Shown: piece after piece, positions 26,538 through 37,100 of the stretch
Position numbering within the stretch: position 1 is the stretch's first letter
How the letters are laid out: the number at the start of each line of letters is the position of its first letter
NCBI GenBank assembly: GCA_045656705.1
Contig: JAZORR010000026.1
Span: 1 to 64,000, forward strand
Direction: 5' to 3'
Length of the DNA stretch: 64,000 bases
Source: RGIG4576 sp045656705
GTDB lineage: Bacteria; Bacteroidota; Bacteroidia; Bacteroidales; Muribaculaceae
The notes under the pieces: model-generated
What the model was told of the DNA's origin: nothing
The model's input: the letters and a program-made list of their open reading frames with translations, nothing else
Databases searched by the model: none
Program-made: the position numbers and the translations under genes

Positions 26538-29500
26538 ATGAAACTTTTAAAACTCGAAATACACAATATCGCATCTATAGAAGATGCAGTCATCGACTTC
26601 GCTAACGGTCCATTGGCCGAAGAATCTCGTTTTCTCATCGCAGGACCAACAGGTTCGGGCAAAAGCACATTGCTCGATGCCATCTGCTTGGCACTATTTA
26701 ATATGACTCCTCGATTGGCTATACAAAATAGTGAAAGGTTTTCATTTGAGAATAACAATAACCCTCAAGAAATATCTATCACTGATACTCGCAATCTTAT
26801 GCGTAATGGTAGTACTGAGTGCTGGAGTAATGTAACTTTCATCGATAATAATGGGGAAACTCTTATTGCAAAATGGTATTGCCAAAGAGCCCACAAAAAA
26901 ATAGATAGTAAGATTCAAGATTCTAAAAGGAGTATTGAGACTGAAAACGGAACAATGCTGTCGACAAGATCGTCAGAGATTAACAAAATCATAGCAGAGC
27001 GAATAGGTCTTACTTTTGACCAATTCTGTCGCACATCTATGCTTGCACAAGGTGAGTTTACCAAGTTCCTTAAAGCCAACGAAAAAGAAAAAGCGGAAAT
27101 TCTTGAAAAACTTACTGGCACAAATATTTACAGCGAAATCAGCTCAAAAATATATGAAATAACCAAAGAAAAGGAAAGCAAAGTAAAAGAACTTGAAGCC
27201 AAAACTTCAGGCATCACTCTACTCACAGAAGAAGAGCTAAAACAAATAGGTGAAACTATCGCTAAACTCAATACAGAGACAGCAGCTCTTGGTAAGAGAG
27301 AAATCACACTCACCAAGCAACTACAATGGCTCAATGAATTGAAAGATGCTAACTATAATAAAGAACAATGTGACAGCGAATGGAATAAGCATCAAGAATT
27401 TCTCAACTCAGAAGAATACAAGTCGCTCCTAAATATCATACGTGATTGGGATGCGACCGAAGATGTGCGTACTAAATTTGCCCTTCAATCACAATTACAA
27501 CAAGAGATAGTGGCTCTTGATACCGAAAACGAGAATCTGAGAACTAAATATCAAACATTAGCCAATCAAGTGCTCGGATTCCGTAATTACGTTGCATCTG
27601 TTGAGCAAGAAAAGCAAAAAACAGAACAATTCATTGCCGAAAATGAGTCAAAAAGTGAAATCTATAATAGAATAGAACTTATCAAAAACTTATTTTCTCA
27701 AATCATCACATCGCGTAGAGAAATTGAGACTCTTAACAACGAGTGTGCAAATTTGGCATCTTCTATTAAAAACAATCTCACTAAAGCAGAATCAATCAAA
27801 AGTGAACTAAACGCAGAAGAAGAAAAAGAGAAAGCAAAAGCATCTGAAATAAAGCAAAGAGAGGAAGAGACTAATAGATTCAATCAAGATGAGATAACTG
27901 CTCTTCAAAAATCTCTAACACAAGAACTCAACGAGTTACTATCGTTGAAAACAAATTGCGAAAAGTACATCAAGGCTAAAGATGATTTATCAAAGAAAAA
28001 CGACCAAATCATCCATAAGCAAAACGAAATAACAAATTTGGGTATAGTTTGCAATGATTTAGATTCTCAAATCAGAGAACTCGACGAAGCTAAAAAAAGG
28101 GCAAGAGATAGTTACGAACGAATCAAATCATCAGGCGAGAACTACTTGAAAGATTTGCGTTCAACTCTCTCTAAAGGTGACATGTGTCCTTTATGTGGAC
28201 AAACTATAATAGAACTCACTTCTGATGAAACATTCCTCGCTATAATCAGTCCTCTAAAAAAGAATCTAGAGGAAATTGAATCAAAACTTGAAACTGCAAA
28301 CAAACTTTCAAGCAACAAAAAGGCCGCAAAAGATGAGGCTAAAAAGACTCTCAATACTTATCAAAAAGAATACTCTGAAATAGAACTTCATATCAAAGAA
28401 TATGAAGAACTTCTTAATGCCGCTACAATTTGGGAGCAATATAAGGATAAGGTAGATCCTGCGAATGCAATCAATCAAGATATTGAAAGCAAACAAAAAC
28501 TACAATCTGAGACAAATGAGCAAAGTGAAAAACTAAACTCTATTCTCAAATCTATCAATACTCTTCAGGAAGAGAAAAATAAGATAGAAAAAACTATTGC
28601 ATCGCAAAAAGAGGAATTGAATTCTATCGAGAAATCTATAGTAACATCACAAACCTCAATAAAGGGAAAAAATAACAGCATTACAGATTGCAAGAATAGC
28701 ATCTCCAACATTGAAACCCAATTATCGGAAATTTTTACACACGATAATTGGAGAGTGGAGTGGAATAATGCACCTAAGGAATTTGAAGAAAATCTTGAAA
28801 AAGAGGCTAAAGATTTTACAAGTGCAAATGATAAGCGAAACCAATTAATCACCCAATACACATTAGAAGCCAATAATCTCGCTGAATTAGATGGTACTAT
28901 GTGCAATATCACCCAATCACGACCATCTTGGGCAGACTATGCACCTACGGCAGAAAGATACAATGCAGGACTGAAAGAAAATTGCAACAATCTGAAAACA
29001 ATGGTAGATAACAACACTACTAATACTAAGGATAAGCAACAACATCTTGATGACTTAACGACAGCTATCGACAAGTACATCAAGGAACATCCCGAAATCA
29101 CTATAGAAAGAATTAACTCATTGATACAACGAGCAAACGAAATCAATGAGTTTAGAACTAAAAAAGAAAAAATATCCGATGAAACCACTCGCATCCAAGC
29201 TCAAATGGATCAAATAAAAGATGATATTGAGAAATTGGCCCAAAATCGCCCTGAAATGAGCGAAGATGCCACTATCGAATCTGTGTCAAACCTTATTGAA
29301 GATGTAAAAACTCAAAAAGAAAACGCAAACATTCAAAAAGGTGCTGAGAACAACAAAATCGAGCAAGACAAGAAGAATAAGACTCAATTTGAAAGCATTC
29401 AAAAAGAGATTGACAAAGCAAAGAAAGAGCATAACTCGTGGGCTAAATTAAGCGAATTATTTGGTAGCGCTGAAGGCAAAAAATTCCGTGCCATTGCTCA

Positions 29501-29942
29501 AAGTTATATTATGAATAATATGCTTCGCAATGCAAATACTTACTTGAGACAATTTATGTCTCGCTACGAATTGTTGAGCAAAAATAATTCGCTAACCATT
29601 CTCATCAGAGACATTGAAGCCAGAGGAATAGAACGCCCTATTAGCAATGTGTCGGGTGGTGAAAGTTTCTTGCTATCACTATCGTTGGCATTAGGTCTGT
29701 CATCGTTGAGCAATAACGCGATGTCGATGGATACATTGTTTATAGACGAAGGCTTCGGGACTCTTGATAGCGACTATCTAAATACCGTAATAGATGCACT
29801 TGAACGCTTGCATCAGATGGGAGGTAAAAAGGTGGGCATTATTTCACATGTTGAAAGTTTAAAGGAACGCATTACCACCCAAATACAAGTGAGCCGAATA
29901 GACAGCACACGCAGCAAGGTAAAAGTAGTGAGTACACTATAA
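26538..29942 (+). CDS. sbcC: DNA repair ATPase subunit SbcC
   Basis: A 1134-residue Rad50-type SMC ATPase. Walker A is GPTGSGKS at residues 36-43; two long coiled coils (rich in Glu, Lys, Ser, Asn) flank the zinc hook CPLCGQ near residue 549; the C-terminal half carries the signature VSGGESFLLSLSLAL and Walker B LFIDEGFGTLDSD. Forms the SbcCD complex with the preceding gene. A strong terminator follows. Confidence 0.96.
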   Translation: MKLLKLEIHNIASIEDAVIDFANGPLAEESRFLIAGPTGSGKSTLLDAICLALFNMTPRLAIQNSERFSFENNNNPQEISITDTRNLMRNGSTECWSNVTFIDNNGETLIAKWYCQRAHKKIDSKIQDSKRSIETENGTMLSTRSSEINKIIAERIGLTFDQFCRTSMLAQGEFTKFLKANEKEKAEILEKLTGTNIYSEISSKIYEITKEKESKVKELEAKTSGITLLTEEELKQIGETIAKLNTETAALGKREITLTKQLQWLNELKDANYNKEQCDSEWNKHQEFLNSEEYKSLLNIIRDWDATEDVRTKFALQSQLQQEIVALDTENENLRTKYQTLANQVLGFRNYVASVEQEKQKTEQFIAENESKSEIYNRIELIKNLFSQIITSRREIETLNNECANLASSIKNNLTKAESIKSELNAEEEKEKAKASEIKQREEETNRFNQDEITALQKSLTQELNELLSLKTNCEKYIKAKDDLSKKNDQIIHKQNEITNLGIVCNDLDSQIRELDEAKKRARDSYERIKSSGENYLKDLRSTLSKGDMCPLCGQTIIELTSDETFLAIISPLKKNLEEIESKLETANKLSSNKKAAKDEAKKTLNTYQKEYSEIELHIKEYEELLNAATIWEQYKDKVDPANAINQDIESKQKLQSETNEQSEKLNSILKSINTLQEEKNKIEKTIASQKEELNSIEKSIVTSQTSIKGKNNSITDCKNSISNIETQLSEIFTHDNWRVEWNNAPKEFEENLEKEAKDFTSANDKRNQLITQYTLEANNLAELDGTMCNITQSRPSWADYAPTAERYNAGLKENCNNLKTMVDNNTTNTKDKQQHLDDLTTAIDKYIKEHPEITIERINSLIQRANEINEFRTKKEKISDETTRIQAQMDQIKDDIEKLAQNRPEMSEDATIESVSNLIEDVKTQKENANIQKGAENNKIEQDKKNKTQFESIQKEIDKAKKEHNSWAKLSELFGSAEGKKFRAIAQSYIMNNMLRNANTYLRQFMSRYELLSKNNSLTILIRDIEARGIERPISNVSGGESFLLSLSLALGLSSLSNNAMSMDTLFIDEGFGTLDSDYLNTVIDALERLHQMGGKKVGIISHVESLKERITTQIQVSRIDSTRSKVKVVSTL

Positions 29943-29971
29943 ATATATATTAATATATATAGAAAAACGGG

Positions 29972-30028
29972 TGTCTATAGGTGGAGGGAATTTAACAATT
30001 AAATTCACCCCACTTATGGACATTTTTT
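29972..30028 (+). terminator. long terminator of sbcDC
   Basis: About 24 bp of near-continuous pairing (TGTCTATAGGTGG ... GAATTTAA against TTAAATTC ... CCACTTATGGACA, with G-U pairs) ends in TTTTTT. Confidence 0.85.
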
Positions 30029-30133
30029 AATGTAAATTGGACAAAATTGAGTAAAATTGAGCATTTAGACAAAAAAGTGCCCAAAATCTTACAAAAAAAA
30101 TGTTAAGTATTAGCACATTCCATATTTTAACAA

Positions 30134-30141
30134 TATCTTTG
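30134..30141 (+). promoter_or_regulatory. -7 box of the OmpA/TPR lipoprotein gene
   Basis: TATCTTTG, 65 bp before the start codon; the -33 region has only a weak TTA. Confidence 0.55.
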
Positions 30142-30206
30142 TATGTTAATTGCAAATAACAGTGAGAATACTAAAATTACTAATCAATAATTAATTTAAT
30201 TAAATT

Positions 30207-31889
30207 ATGAACAAGAAAAGTTTTATTGCATTGTCTCTTGGTTCTGTGCTTCTTCTTGGTACAAGCTGTAACAAGCAACTTACAGAGCTTTCAAGCGACT
30301 ATTTCACAGTGAACCCATCTCCACTTGAATTGGAAGGTCAAATGGTTCCTGCTACTGTATCTGGTCAAATTCCAGCTAAGTATTTCCAAAAGAATGCAGA
30401 AGTAACTGTAACTCCTTACTTGGTTTATGGTGACCAAGAAACTGCAGGTACTCCTCTAAAGCTTCAAGGTGAAAAGGTAACTGGTAATGCTCAAGTAGTT
30501 CCTTACGAAACAGGTGCTACTGTGACACTTCCTGTAGGTTACAAGTATGTTCCTGAAATGATCAAGAGTAACCTATGGCTTGCTTTTGACGTAAAACAAG
30601 GCAAAAAGACTTATGTTCTTCCACGCGTAAAGGTTGCTGACGGTGTATTGTCAACAGCTGCTCTTGCAAGCGCTGCAAGCGTGAAGCCAGCAATCGCTAA
30701 CGACGCATTCCAACGCATCATCACTGAAAAGGTTGAAGCAGACATCATGTTCCTTATCAACCAAACTAACGTGCGTGCTAACCAAATCAACTCTGCAGCA
30801 ATCAAGGAATTCCACGGTGCTGTGAAGGAAGCTAACGAAGATGCTCGTCGCGAAATCAAGGAAATCAACATTTCTTCTTACGCATCTCCAGATGGTGAAC
30901 AAGATTGGAACACTAAGGTGGCAGAAGGTCGTGAAAAGAACACTCAAAAGTATCTTAACAAGGAATTCAAGAAGAACGAAATCACTGAATTCGGTGCAAT
31001 GACTGCAGATTTCACTGCTGAAGATTGGGAAGGTTTCCAACGTTTGGTATCTGAAAGCGATATCCAAGATAAGGAACTTATCCTAAGCGTACTTTCTATG
31101 TACAAAGATCCAGAAGAACGCGAACGCGAAATCCGCAACCTTTCTTCTGTATTTGATCAACTTGCTAAGCAAATCCTTCCACAACTTCGTTACTCTCGTC
31201 TAACTGCTACTATCGATGTTATCGGTAAGAGCGATAGCGAAATCATGGAAGCATTTGAAAAGAACGCTGCTACTCTTTCTGTAGAAGAAATCCTTTATGC
31301 TGCTACTCTAACTAATGACAACAGCAAGAAGACTCAAATCTACGCTAAGGCTGCTGAACTTTATCCAAACGATTTCCGTACATTCAACAACCTTGGTGCT
31401 TGCCAATATGCTGCTGGCAACTACGATGCTGCTAAGCAAAACTTCGATAAGGCTGCTAAACTTAACAAGGATAGCAAGGAAGCTCAATTCAACCAAGGTC
31501 TTATCGCACTTCTTAACAAGGATTACGCTGCAGCAAACGTGAAGTTTGGTAACGCAACAGGTCTTGCTGAAGTTAACGATGCTCTTGTAGCTTACTACAT
31601 CGAAAATGGTGACGTAAACGCTGCTCTTAACGTAGCTAAGGGTGTTAAGTCAAACAACGCTGCTCTTGCACAAATCCTTGCTAAGGATTACAATGGTGCT
31701 AAGGCTACTCTTAACGCTGTAGAAAAGGCTGACGCTACTACTTATTATTTGAAGGCTGTTCTTGGTGCTCGCACTAACAACGAACAAATGGTAACTGCTA
31801 ACCTTGCAGAAGCTGTTAAGCTTGACAAGTCAATGGCTGCTCGCGCTGCTAACGACCTTGAATTTGCAAAATTCAACCTTGCTCTATAA
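30207..31889 (+). CDS. abundant-looking outer-membrane lipoprotein with OmpA-like and TPR domains
   Basis: A 560-residue lipoprotein (lipobox LLLGTSC, Cys21). After an N-terminal beta-rich part, an OmpA-like segment lies near residues 215-270 (INISSYASPDGEQDWNTKVAEGREKNTQKYL), with the Asn-x-x-x-Ala-x-x-Arg pattern of peptidoglycan binding. From about 360 onward come TPR repeats (DFRTFNNLGACQYAAGNYDAAKQNFDKAAKL and degenerate copies). Bacteroidales have a family with this layout but I do not know a function. The codons are very uniform (GCT, CTT, AAG, AAC), unlike neighbours and as in ribosomal genes, so high expression is likely. Confidence 0.8.
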   Translation: MNKKSFIALSLGSVLLLGTSCNKQLTELSSDYFTVNPSPLELEGQMVPATVSGQIPAKYFQKNAEVTVTPYLVYGDQETAGTPLKLQGEKVTGNAQVVPYETGATVTLPVGYKYVPEMIKSNLWLAFDVKQGKKTYVLPRVKVADGVLSTAALASAASVKPAIANDAFQRIITEKVEADIMFLINQTNVRANQINSAAIKEFHGAVKEANEDARREIKEINISSYASPDGEQDWNTKVAEGREKNTQKYLNKEFKKNEITEFGAMTADFTAEDWEGFQRLVSESDIQDKELILSVLSMYKDPEEREREIRNLSSVFDQLAKQILPQLRYSRLTATIDVIGKSDSEIMEAFEKNAATLSVEEILYAATLTNDNSKKTQIYAKAAELYPNDFRTFNNLGACQYAAGNYDAAKQNFDKAAKLNKDSKEAQFNQGLIALLNKDYAAANVKFGNATGLAEVNDALVAYYIENGDVNAALNVAKGVKSNNAALAQILAKDYNGAKATLNAVEKADATTYYLKAVLGARTNNEQMVTANLAEAVKLDKSMAARAANDLEFAKFNLAL

Positions 31890-31909
31890 TCTAATAGATT
31901 TAATGCGAC

Positions 31910-31980
31910 TCTGTGAGTCATCACAGGGTATGTAAATAGAAAACAGATTACTTTGCTTCGGCATTGTAATCTGTTTTTTT
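31910..31980 (+). terminator. tandem terminator hairpins
   Basis: A first hairpin ACTCTGTGA/TCACAGGGT (31912-31930) is followed by a second strong one, AAAACAGATTAC (31940-31951) with GTAATCTGTTTT (31966-31977), ending in a run of T. Two hairpins fit a strongly expressed gene. Confidence 0.85.
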
Positions 31981-32166
31981 ATGCCTATAAAGTATATTTA
32001 CTATAGGAATATAACCTAATACCTTTCATACATATTCCAATTACTAAACATCGCTTTAAATGGGAAAACATAGCGCTATTAAAGAAAGGCTTATATGATT
32101 GAATAGAGGCAAAAAAATAGCACCTATATACCTATAAATGCCATTTAAAGAACCTTTATGAGAGGG

Positions 32167-33768
32167 TTATTTCTTTGTTTTTAGTAGCGAATGGTATAAA
32201 TTATCATCGTTGATTACTCGCAATGCTTCCTTAAGGAGATCGTTGCGTTGATTGTAAATAATAGTGAATGCTTCTTGGTCGTAGACATCACGCGCCACAA
32301 GCGATTTCACAAGCAATTGCAAAAGAGCCTTACTCACATTGAATTGCTCTTCGTCGTATTTAATGCCTTCTTTTTTACCCATTTCTATAAGGTCTTTAAG
32401 CATTTCATCCGACACCTCGAAACCTTTATCGAAAGACTCTACATCGGCATATTTAGCCTTCAATTGATCGCGATACTTATCAACATAGCCGAGTGTATAC
32501 TGAATAAGCACACCTTTCGCATTCAGATCGCCATAGAGATTGGTGTATTCGGTAGTGTCGACAGGCACAAACACATCAGGGATAATACCACCGCCTCCAT
32601 ATATCACTCTACCCGATTTCAAAGTATTATATTTCAACGAATCAGACACATGAATACTATCGGCATGCATCAATTCACCAGCATTATAACGATTGTACAC
32701 ATCACGAGCATACCCTTCTTTGTCGCCAGCTTTATAAGGCTTTTGAATGCAACGCCCCGAAGGAGTGTAATAGCGAGCTGTGGTGAGGCGAATCATTGAT
32801 CCATCTTCAAACACAAACGGACGCTGAACAAGTCCTTTGCCAAAGGTGCGACGTCCCACTAATACACCACGATCCCAATCTTGCACTGCCCCAGAGACAA
32901 TTTCGCTCGCCGAAGCAGAGTTTTGATTTACAATTACTACTAATTTACCATCTTTATACTCACCACGACCATCGGCATCGGCATCAAATCGAGGAGAACG
33001 ATTACCCTCGGTATAGACGATGGTTTCGCCACGGCGAAGAAACCAATTAGCAATTTCTACCGCAGTATTCAAATATCCTCCTCCATTGTCGCTAAGGTCA
33101 AGAATTAGTTGTTTCATACCTTGACCTTTGAGTTTATAAAATGCTTCGGCAAATTCGTTGGCAGTGGACTCAGCGAAACGGCTTATTCTTATGTAGCCTG
33201 TATGCTCGTCGGCCATATATGAGGCATCTACGCTATAAATAGGTATTTCATCGCGTGTAATACCAAACATTATGTTTTCAGCCAGACCAGGACGCTTCAC
33301 ACCAACTCTCACAAGCGAGCCTTTCTTTCCCATAAGACGCTTGCGAATGTCATTACTCTTCATATTCACACCAGCCACCACAGTATCGTTCACACTCACA
33401 ATACGGTCGCCTGCTCGCAAGCCCACACGTTCGCTTGGTCCACCTGCTATGAGTGAAATCACATACAAAGTGTCTTGTTTCATATTGAAAGATATACCAA
33501 TACCACTAAACTTGCCTTGCAAAGGCATTTGCAACTCCTTAGTTTCTTCGGCAGTGCTATATGTGCTATGCGGATCGAGTTTGTCGAGCATACCTTTGAT
33601 AGCATCTTCCACAAGTTTATCATTGTTCACACTATCCACATAAAACTCTCCAATAGCATATTGAGCGTGCATCAATTTTTTCATATTTGATGCTCTATCT
33701 TTTGCATTCAGTGAAAATACTGAGGCAAAAAGTGCTACGAGAGAGAATAATATTCTCACTATTTTCAT
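32167..33768 (-). CDS. S41-family C-terminal processing protease (Ctp/Prc)
   Basis: A periplasmic serine protease of 533 residues from the ATG at 33768, which gives a clean signal peptide (MKIVRILFSLVALFASVFS); an upstream in-frame start adds 26 residues with no such signal. A PDZ domain (around residues 75-160; GLRAGDRIVSVNDT) precedes the S41 core. The Ser/Lys dyad is Ser286 in NQNSASASE and Lys311 in RRTFGKGLVQ, 25 residues apart as in Prc. Substrates are unknown. A terminator separates it from the LRR gene upstream. Confidence 0.93.
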   Translation of the reverse strand: MKIVRILFSLVALFASVFSLNAKDRASNMKKLMHAQYAIGEFYVDSVNNDKLVEDAIKGMLDKLDPHSTYSTAEETKELQMPLQGKFSGIGISFNMKQDTLYVISLIAGGPSERVGLRAGDRIVSVNDTVVAGVNMKSNDIRKRLMGKKGSLVRVGVKRPGLAENIMFGITRDEIPIYSVDASYMADEHTGYIRISRFAESTANEFAEAFYKLKGQGMKQLILDLSDNGGGYLNTAVEIANWFLRRGETIVYTEGNRSPRFDADADGRGEYKDGKLVVIVNQNSASASEIVSGAVQDWDRGVLVGRRTFGKGLVQRPFVFEDGSMIRLTTARYYTPSGRCIQKPYKAGDKEGYARDVYNRYNAGELMHADSIHVSDSLKYNTLKSGRVIYGGGGIIPDVFVPVDTTEYTNLYGDLNAKGVLIQYTLGYVDKYRDQLKAKYADVESFDKGFEVSDEMLKDLIEMGKKEGIKYDEEQFNVSKALLQLLVKSLVARDVYDQEAFTIIYNQRNDLLKEALRVINDDNLYHSLLKTKK

Positions 33769-33828
33769 ATTCCTATTTTTTACAATTAGTGAATTCAACT
33801 TACAATTCCTTATCTCCGAAAACAAATA

Positions 33829-33862
33829 AGAAACAGCCTTTTGCAATGCAATAGGCTGTTTC
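33829..33862 (-). terminator. terminator of the LRR protein gene
   Basis: GAAACAGCCT (33830-33839) pairs with AGGCTGTTTC (33853-33862); the minus-strand side continues into TTATTTG. It lies 20 bp past the LRR stop. Confidence 0.75.
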
Positions 33863-33882
33863 CTCTATTACATTTATACTGA

Positions 33883-36537
33883 TTATTTTACTACGACCTT
33901 AGCTATTTCAGTTTCACCATTGTTACCTGTTGCTTTTACAACATAGATTCCATGAGCCAAATCAAGAGAAATTTGTTGACCTGCACATAAATCAGCGAAC
34001 TTACATACAGTACCATTCATACCATAAACTTCAATTTTCACATCAGCTAAAGCACCAATAGTATTATCTGAAATATTTACAAGATTATTATTTTGTTCAA
34101 CGTTCTCTACTCCTGACAAATCAACTTTATAAGGAGCCAATCCATAAGCCTCTACACCTTCCACCAAATATTTCACTTCAGGTGTACCAGATGCATTTAC
34201 ATACTTTATACCACTCTTATATTCTGCTCCTTCAGGTGCTATCAAGCTCCAATAAATATATTTACCATCACTAATGATTTGTCTTACACTTTCAGGCTCG
34301 TCTGTGGTGCTTCCTACTTCTGCTACCGATGAGTCTAACAGTTCCCAATTTGACATATCATCGTTTGCATTTTCAATATCATTTAATGCAATACGGTATA
34401 AACCTTTTTCTAAAACATAAGCATAATAATATCCGTTTGCTTCATCAAGATAAGTCGATGAAATTTTAGCAAATGACATCAGAATAGAATAAGGAAGTGG
34501 CGCAACAGCGGCTTCGGCAGATGTAGGATATATATCATTTTCAGTGAAACGATAAATTCCGCTAGCATTATATCCTAAATACGCCCAGTACACTCCATTA
34601 CTATCTTTTTGTACACTGCGACAGAATGCACCATAACCTATACCGCGATTATAATATGGCAAAGTATTCCAATTTGAGACAAGAGAAGGAATGGTGTCGG
34701 TTGCAATCTTTTCTATATACCAATTTTTATCGTTGATATTGAACTTATAAATACCTGTATTGCGACTACAAGACAACAAATCTCCAGTGTTATTGTCAAT
34801 CCATAAAGTATAAGGGTCTCTATATGATATTGGAGATGTAATCATTTTCACTTTAACGAATTTGTCACCCATTTTTTCCACTTTATAAATACTGCCATCA
34901 CCTGTTCCTGTATTATTCCCATCACTGTGATACAAATATTTTTCACCTGCGTCAGATACATAAAGTGCATTATCATATGCTTGCATATTGAATGCATGAT
35001 ACCCAGAGTACACTCCTGTATCATAAACATTTCCTCCTTGATAGTATTTTATGTTTCCATTTCTTTCGGCAAAATAAACACCAACAGGTAATTCGGTGCG
35101 TTCAGTGTAACCCACTAATAACTCATTACCTTTGATTTCTTTCATTGCACTCCAATATTGATGTGCTTTATACAAAGCAACACTGCTTGCAGGCACTGTC
35201 AAAGTGGCATTGGCAAATTGTGGTGTACCATCTAAGACAGGAGGGAACATTGCATCACAATTGATTGATTCAATTTCAGAAGGCAATGCATATGATTTAA
35301 TATATTCAATACTGCTACTCAAAGAAATTGATTTAAGAGGACAATCTGAAAATATTCCAGCAGTCAATGCTGTTACGCCTTCCTCAATAGTTACAGATGT
35401 TAATTGAGAACAACCTCCATATACAACTACGCCATATTGCACACCTTTTTTTACTACTACATCAGTCAATAAAGTTCGACAAAATGCACGGTCTTCTATT
35501 TTTTTGATATTAGGCGTATTACATTTTGTTATTGCACAATCAGCAAAAGCCCATGCTTTTATTACTTCCACTACGTCATCGTTAAATTCGGTAGGTTCGG
35601 CATAAGATGCTCCTATTACACAATGTAATGTTTTTTCATCTTTGCTATATAATGCATTGTTCTTTACTGTAAAATACTCATTACCTTCAGCAATAGTAAT
35701 AGATTTTAAAGAAGTAGTAGATAAATTTCCGCTACCGATAGAATTCAAGCTTTTGGGAATATATAAATCGGCTAACTTCCAAGATGGGAAAGCATTATCA
35801 CCTATTGAAACAAGAGTAGATGGGAATGTTGTAATAGGTTTTAATGATGTACAATTTTTAAAGGCACCGACAGGTATTGCTGTTACACCTTCATTAAACG
35901 TTACATTTTCAAGTCCATTATTGAATACTGGTACGTATGAACTTGATGTAACATCACCACCATTTTGATTCTTTATTGCGAAGTCGCTACCTATGGTAAG
36001 TTCTTTAAGACCTGTGTTTCCGAATGCATTTTCGCTGATAGTTTTTGCGCTAAGCAAAGTTACACTTTCCAATGATGTACAACCATAAAAGGCTGATGTT
36101 ACAATATTTGTAACATTAGATAAATCAATGTTTTTCAACGAAGTACAACCATTAAACGCATTGCTTCCTATTGTCTTAATTTTATTGTGTAATACAACGG
36201 TTTCAAGAGCTGTACAACCCACGAAACATTCATTTGCTAAACTTGTAACTTTTACTGGTTGAATTTCCACAGATGTAAGTTGAGGACTATTTTTGAAGAT
36301 AGTATCTGCCATACTTATAACGTTATATGTTGTATTGTTATAAACAACTTTTTGAGGTATAACAATACTTCCAGAATACTTTGTTCCGTCAGGTTTTGCT
36401 ACAGCCGAAACATTCTTTCTACTTATGGTGTAATATACGCCATCAACTTCAAAGGTTTCTGCGTTTGCAGTAAACCCACAAAATACAATCATCGCTATCG
36501 CAATCATTGCATAACCAAATTTACTAATTTGTTTCAT
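33883..36537 (-). CDS. secreted BspA-type leucine-rich-repeat protein, possible T9SS cargo
   Basis: An 884-residue protein with a signal peptide (ending FTANAE) and a series of BspA/LRR_5 repeats in the first half (FVGCTALETVVLHNKIKTIG; FNGCTSLKNIDLS; FYGCTSLESVTL). The middle (about 480-800) is Tyr/Asn-rich and may be a beta-propeller. The last about 70 residues (KIEVYGMNGTVCKF ... HGIYVVKATGNNGETEIAKVVVK) resemble the T9SS type A sorting domain. Such proteins are exported to the surface and bind host or matrix components. PorE, PorX and PorW in this window make T9SS export plausible. Own terminator; it sits between coaD and the S41 protease. Confidence 0.8.
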   Translation of the reverse strand: MKQISKFGYAMIAIAMIVFCGFTANAETFEVDGVYYTISRKNVSAVAKPDGTKYSGSIVIPQKVVYNNTTYNVISMADTIFKNSPQLTSVEIQPVKVTSLANECFVGCTALETVVLHNKIKTIGSNAFNGCTSLKNIDLSNVTNIVTSAFYGCTSLESVTLLSAKTISENAFGNTGLKELTIGSDFAIKNQNGGDVTSSSYVPVFNNGLENVTFNEGVTAIPVGAFKNCTSLKPITTFPSTLVSIGDNAFPSWKLADLYIPKSLNSIGSGNLSTTSLKSITIAEGNEYFTVKNNALYSKDEKTLHCVIGASYAEPTEFNDDVVEVIKAWAFADCAITKCNTPNIKKIEDRAFCRTLLTDVVVKKGVQYGVVVYGGCSQLTSVTIEEGVTALTAGIFSDCPLKSISLSSSIEYIKSYALPSEIESINCDAMFPPVLDGTPQFANATLTVPASSVALYKAHQYWSAMKEIKGNELLVGYTERTELPVGVYFAERNGNIKYYQGGNVYDTGVYSGYHAFNMQAYDNALYVSDAGEKYLYHSDGNNTGTGDGSIYKVEKMGDKFVKVKMITSPISYRDPYTLWIDNNTGDLLSCSRNTGIYKFNINDKNWYIEKIATDTIPSLVSNWNTLPYYNRGIGYGAFCRSVQKDSNGVYWAYLGYNASGIYRFTENDIYPTSAEAAVAPLPYSILMSFAKISSTYLDEANGYYYAYVLEKGLYRIALNDIENANDDMSNWELLDSSVAEVGSTTDEPESVRQIISDGKYIYWSLIAPEGAEYKSGIKYVNASGTPEVKYLVEGVEAYGLAPYKVDLSGVENVEQNNNLVNISDNTIGALADVKIEVYGMNGTVCKFADLCAGQQISLDLAHGIYVVKATGNNGETEIAKVVVK

Positions 36538-36611
36538 ATTTATGTATTTATTAAATTCAGTAAATCAATAGGTGAACTCAACTTACAAATGCAGATGAAT
36601 TCTAATATATT

Positions 36612-37100
36612 CTATTTTAAAAGCGATAAATCGGCATTTTTAGGCAGATAAGCACTCACATCATAGCCATGAACCAAGTGTGCACGCACCATAGTAGAGC
36701 TTACAAAGCCCAATTCGGGATATGAGCATAGCAGAACCGTCTCAAGATTGCCAATCTCGCGATATATATCACCAAGATTTTTTTCGTATTCAAAATCTTG
36801 TACCGTGCGAATTCCACGCACCACACAAGTAGCACCTTCGGCACGGGCAACATCAATAAGTAAACCATCGAAGGCTACTACTCTCACGCGTTTATTTCCA
36901 TCATATACACTTTTTATGAATTGTAGACGCTTCTCTAATGAGAGAAACGAGCGTTTCTCGGCATTGTTCACTACAGCCACCACTACTTCATCAAAAAGTG
37001 CTAATGCGCGAGTGACGATAGACTCATGCCCTATAGTAAATGGGTCGAATGTTCCGGCGAACATTGCCACCCGTTTTTCATTACAACAAGTTTGTGTCAT
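36612..37100 (-). CDS. coaD: phosphopantetheine adenylyltransferase
   Basis: The fourth enzyme of coenzyme A synthesis, joining ATP and 4'-phosphopantetheine. The (T/H)xGH nucleotidyltransferase motif is seen in FAGTFDPFTIGHES and the second signature in GFVSSTMVRAHL. I choose the ATG at 37100 (162 residues); the open frame runs 23 codons further up into parE but those residues are not family-like. The chosen start overlaps the parE stop by 20 bp. Confidence 0.94.
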   Translation of the reverse strand: MTQTCCNEKRVAMFAGTFDPFTIGHESIVTRALALFDEVVVAVVNNAEKRSFLSLEKRLQFIKSVYDGNKRVRVVAFDGLLIDVARAEGATCVVRGIRTVQDFEYEKNLGDIYREIGNLETVLLCSYPELGFVSSTMVRAHLVHGYDVSAYLPKNADLSLLK

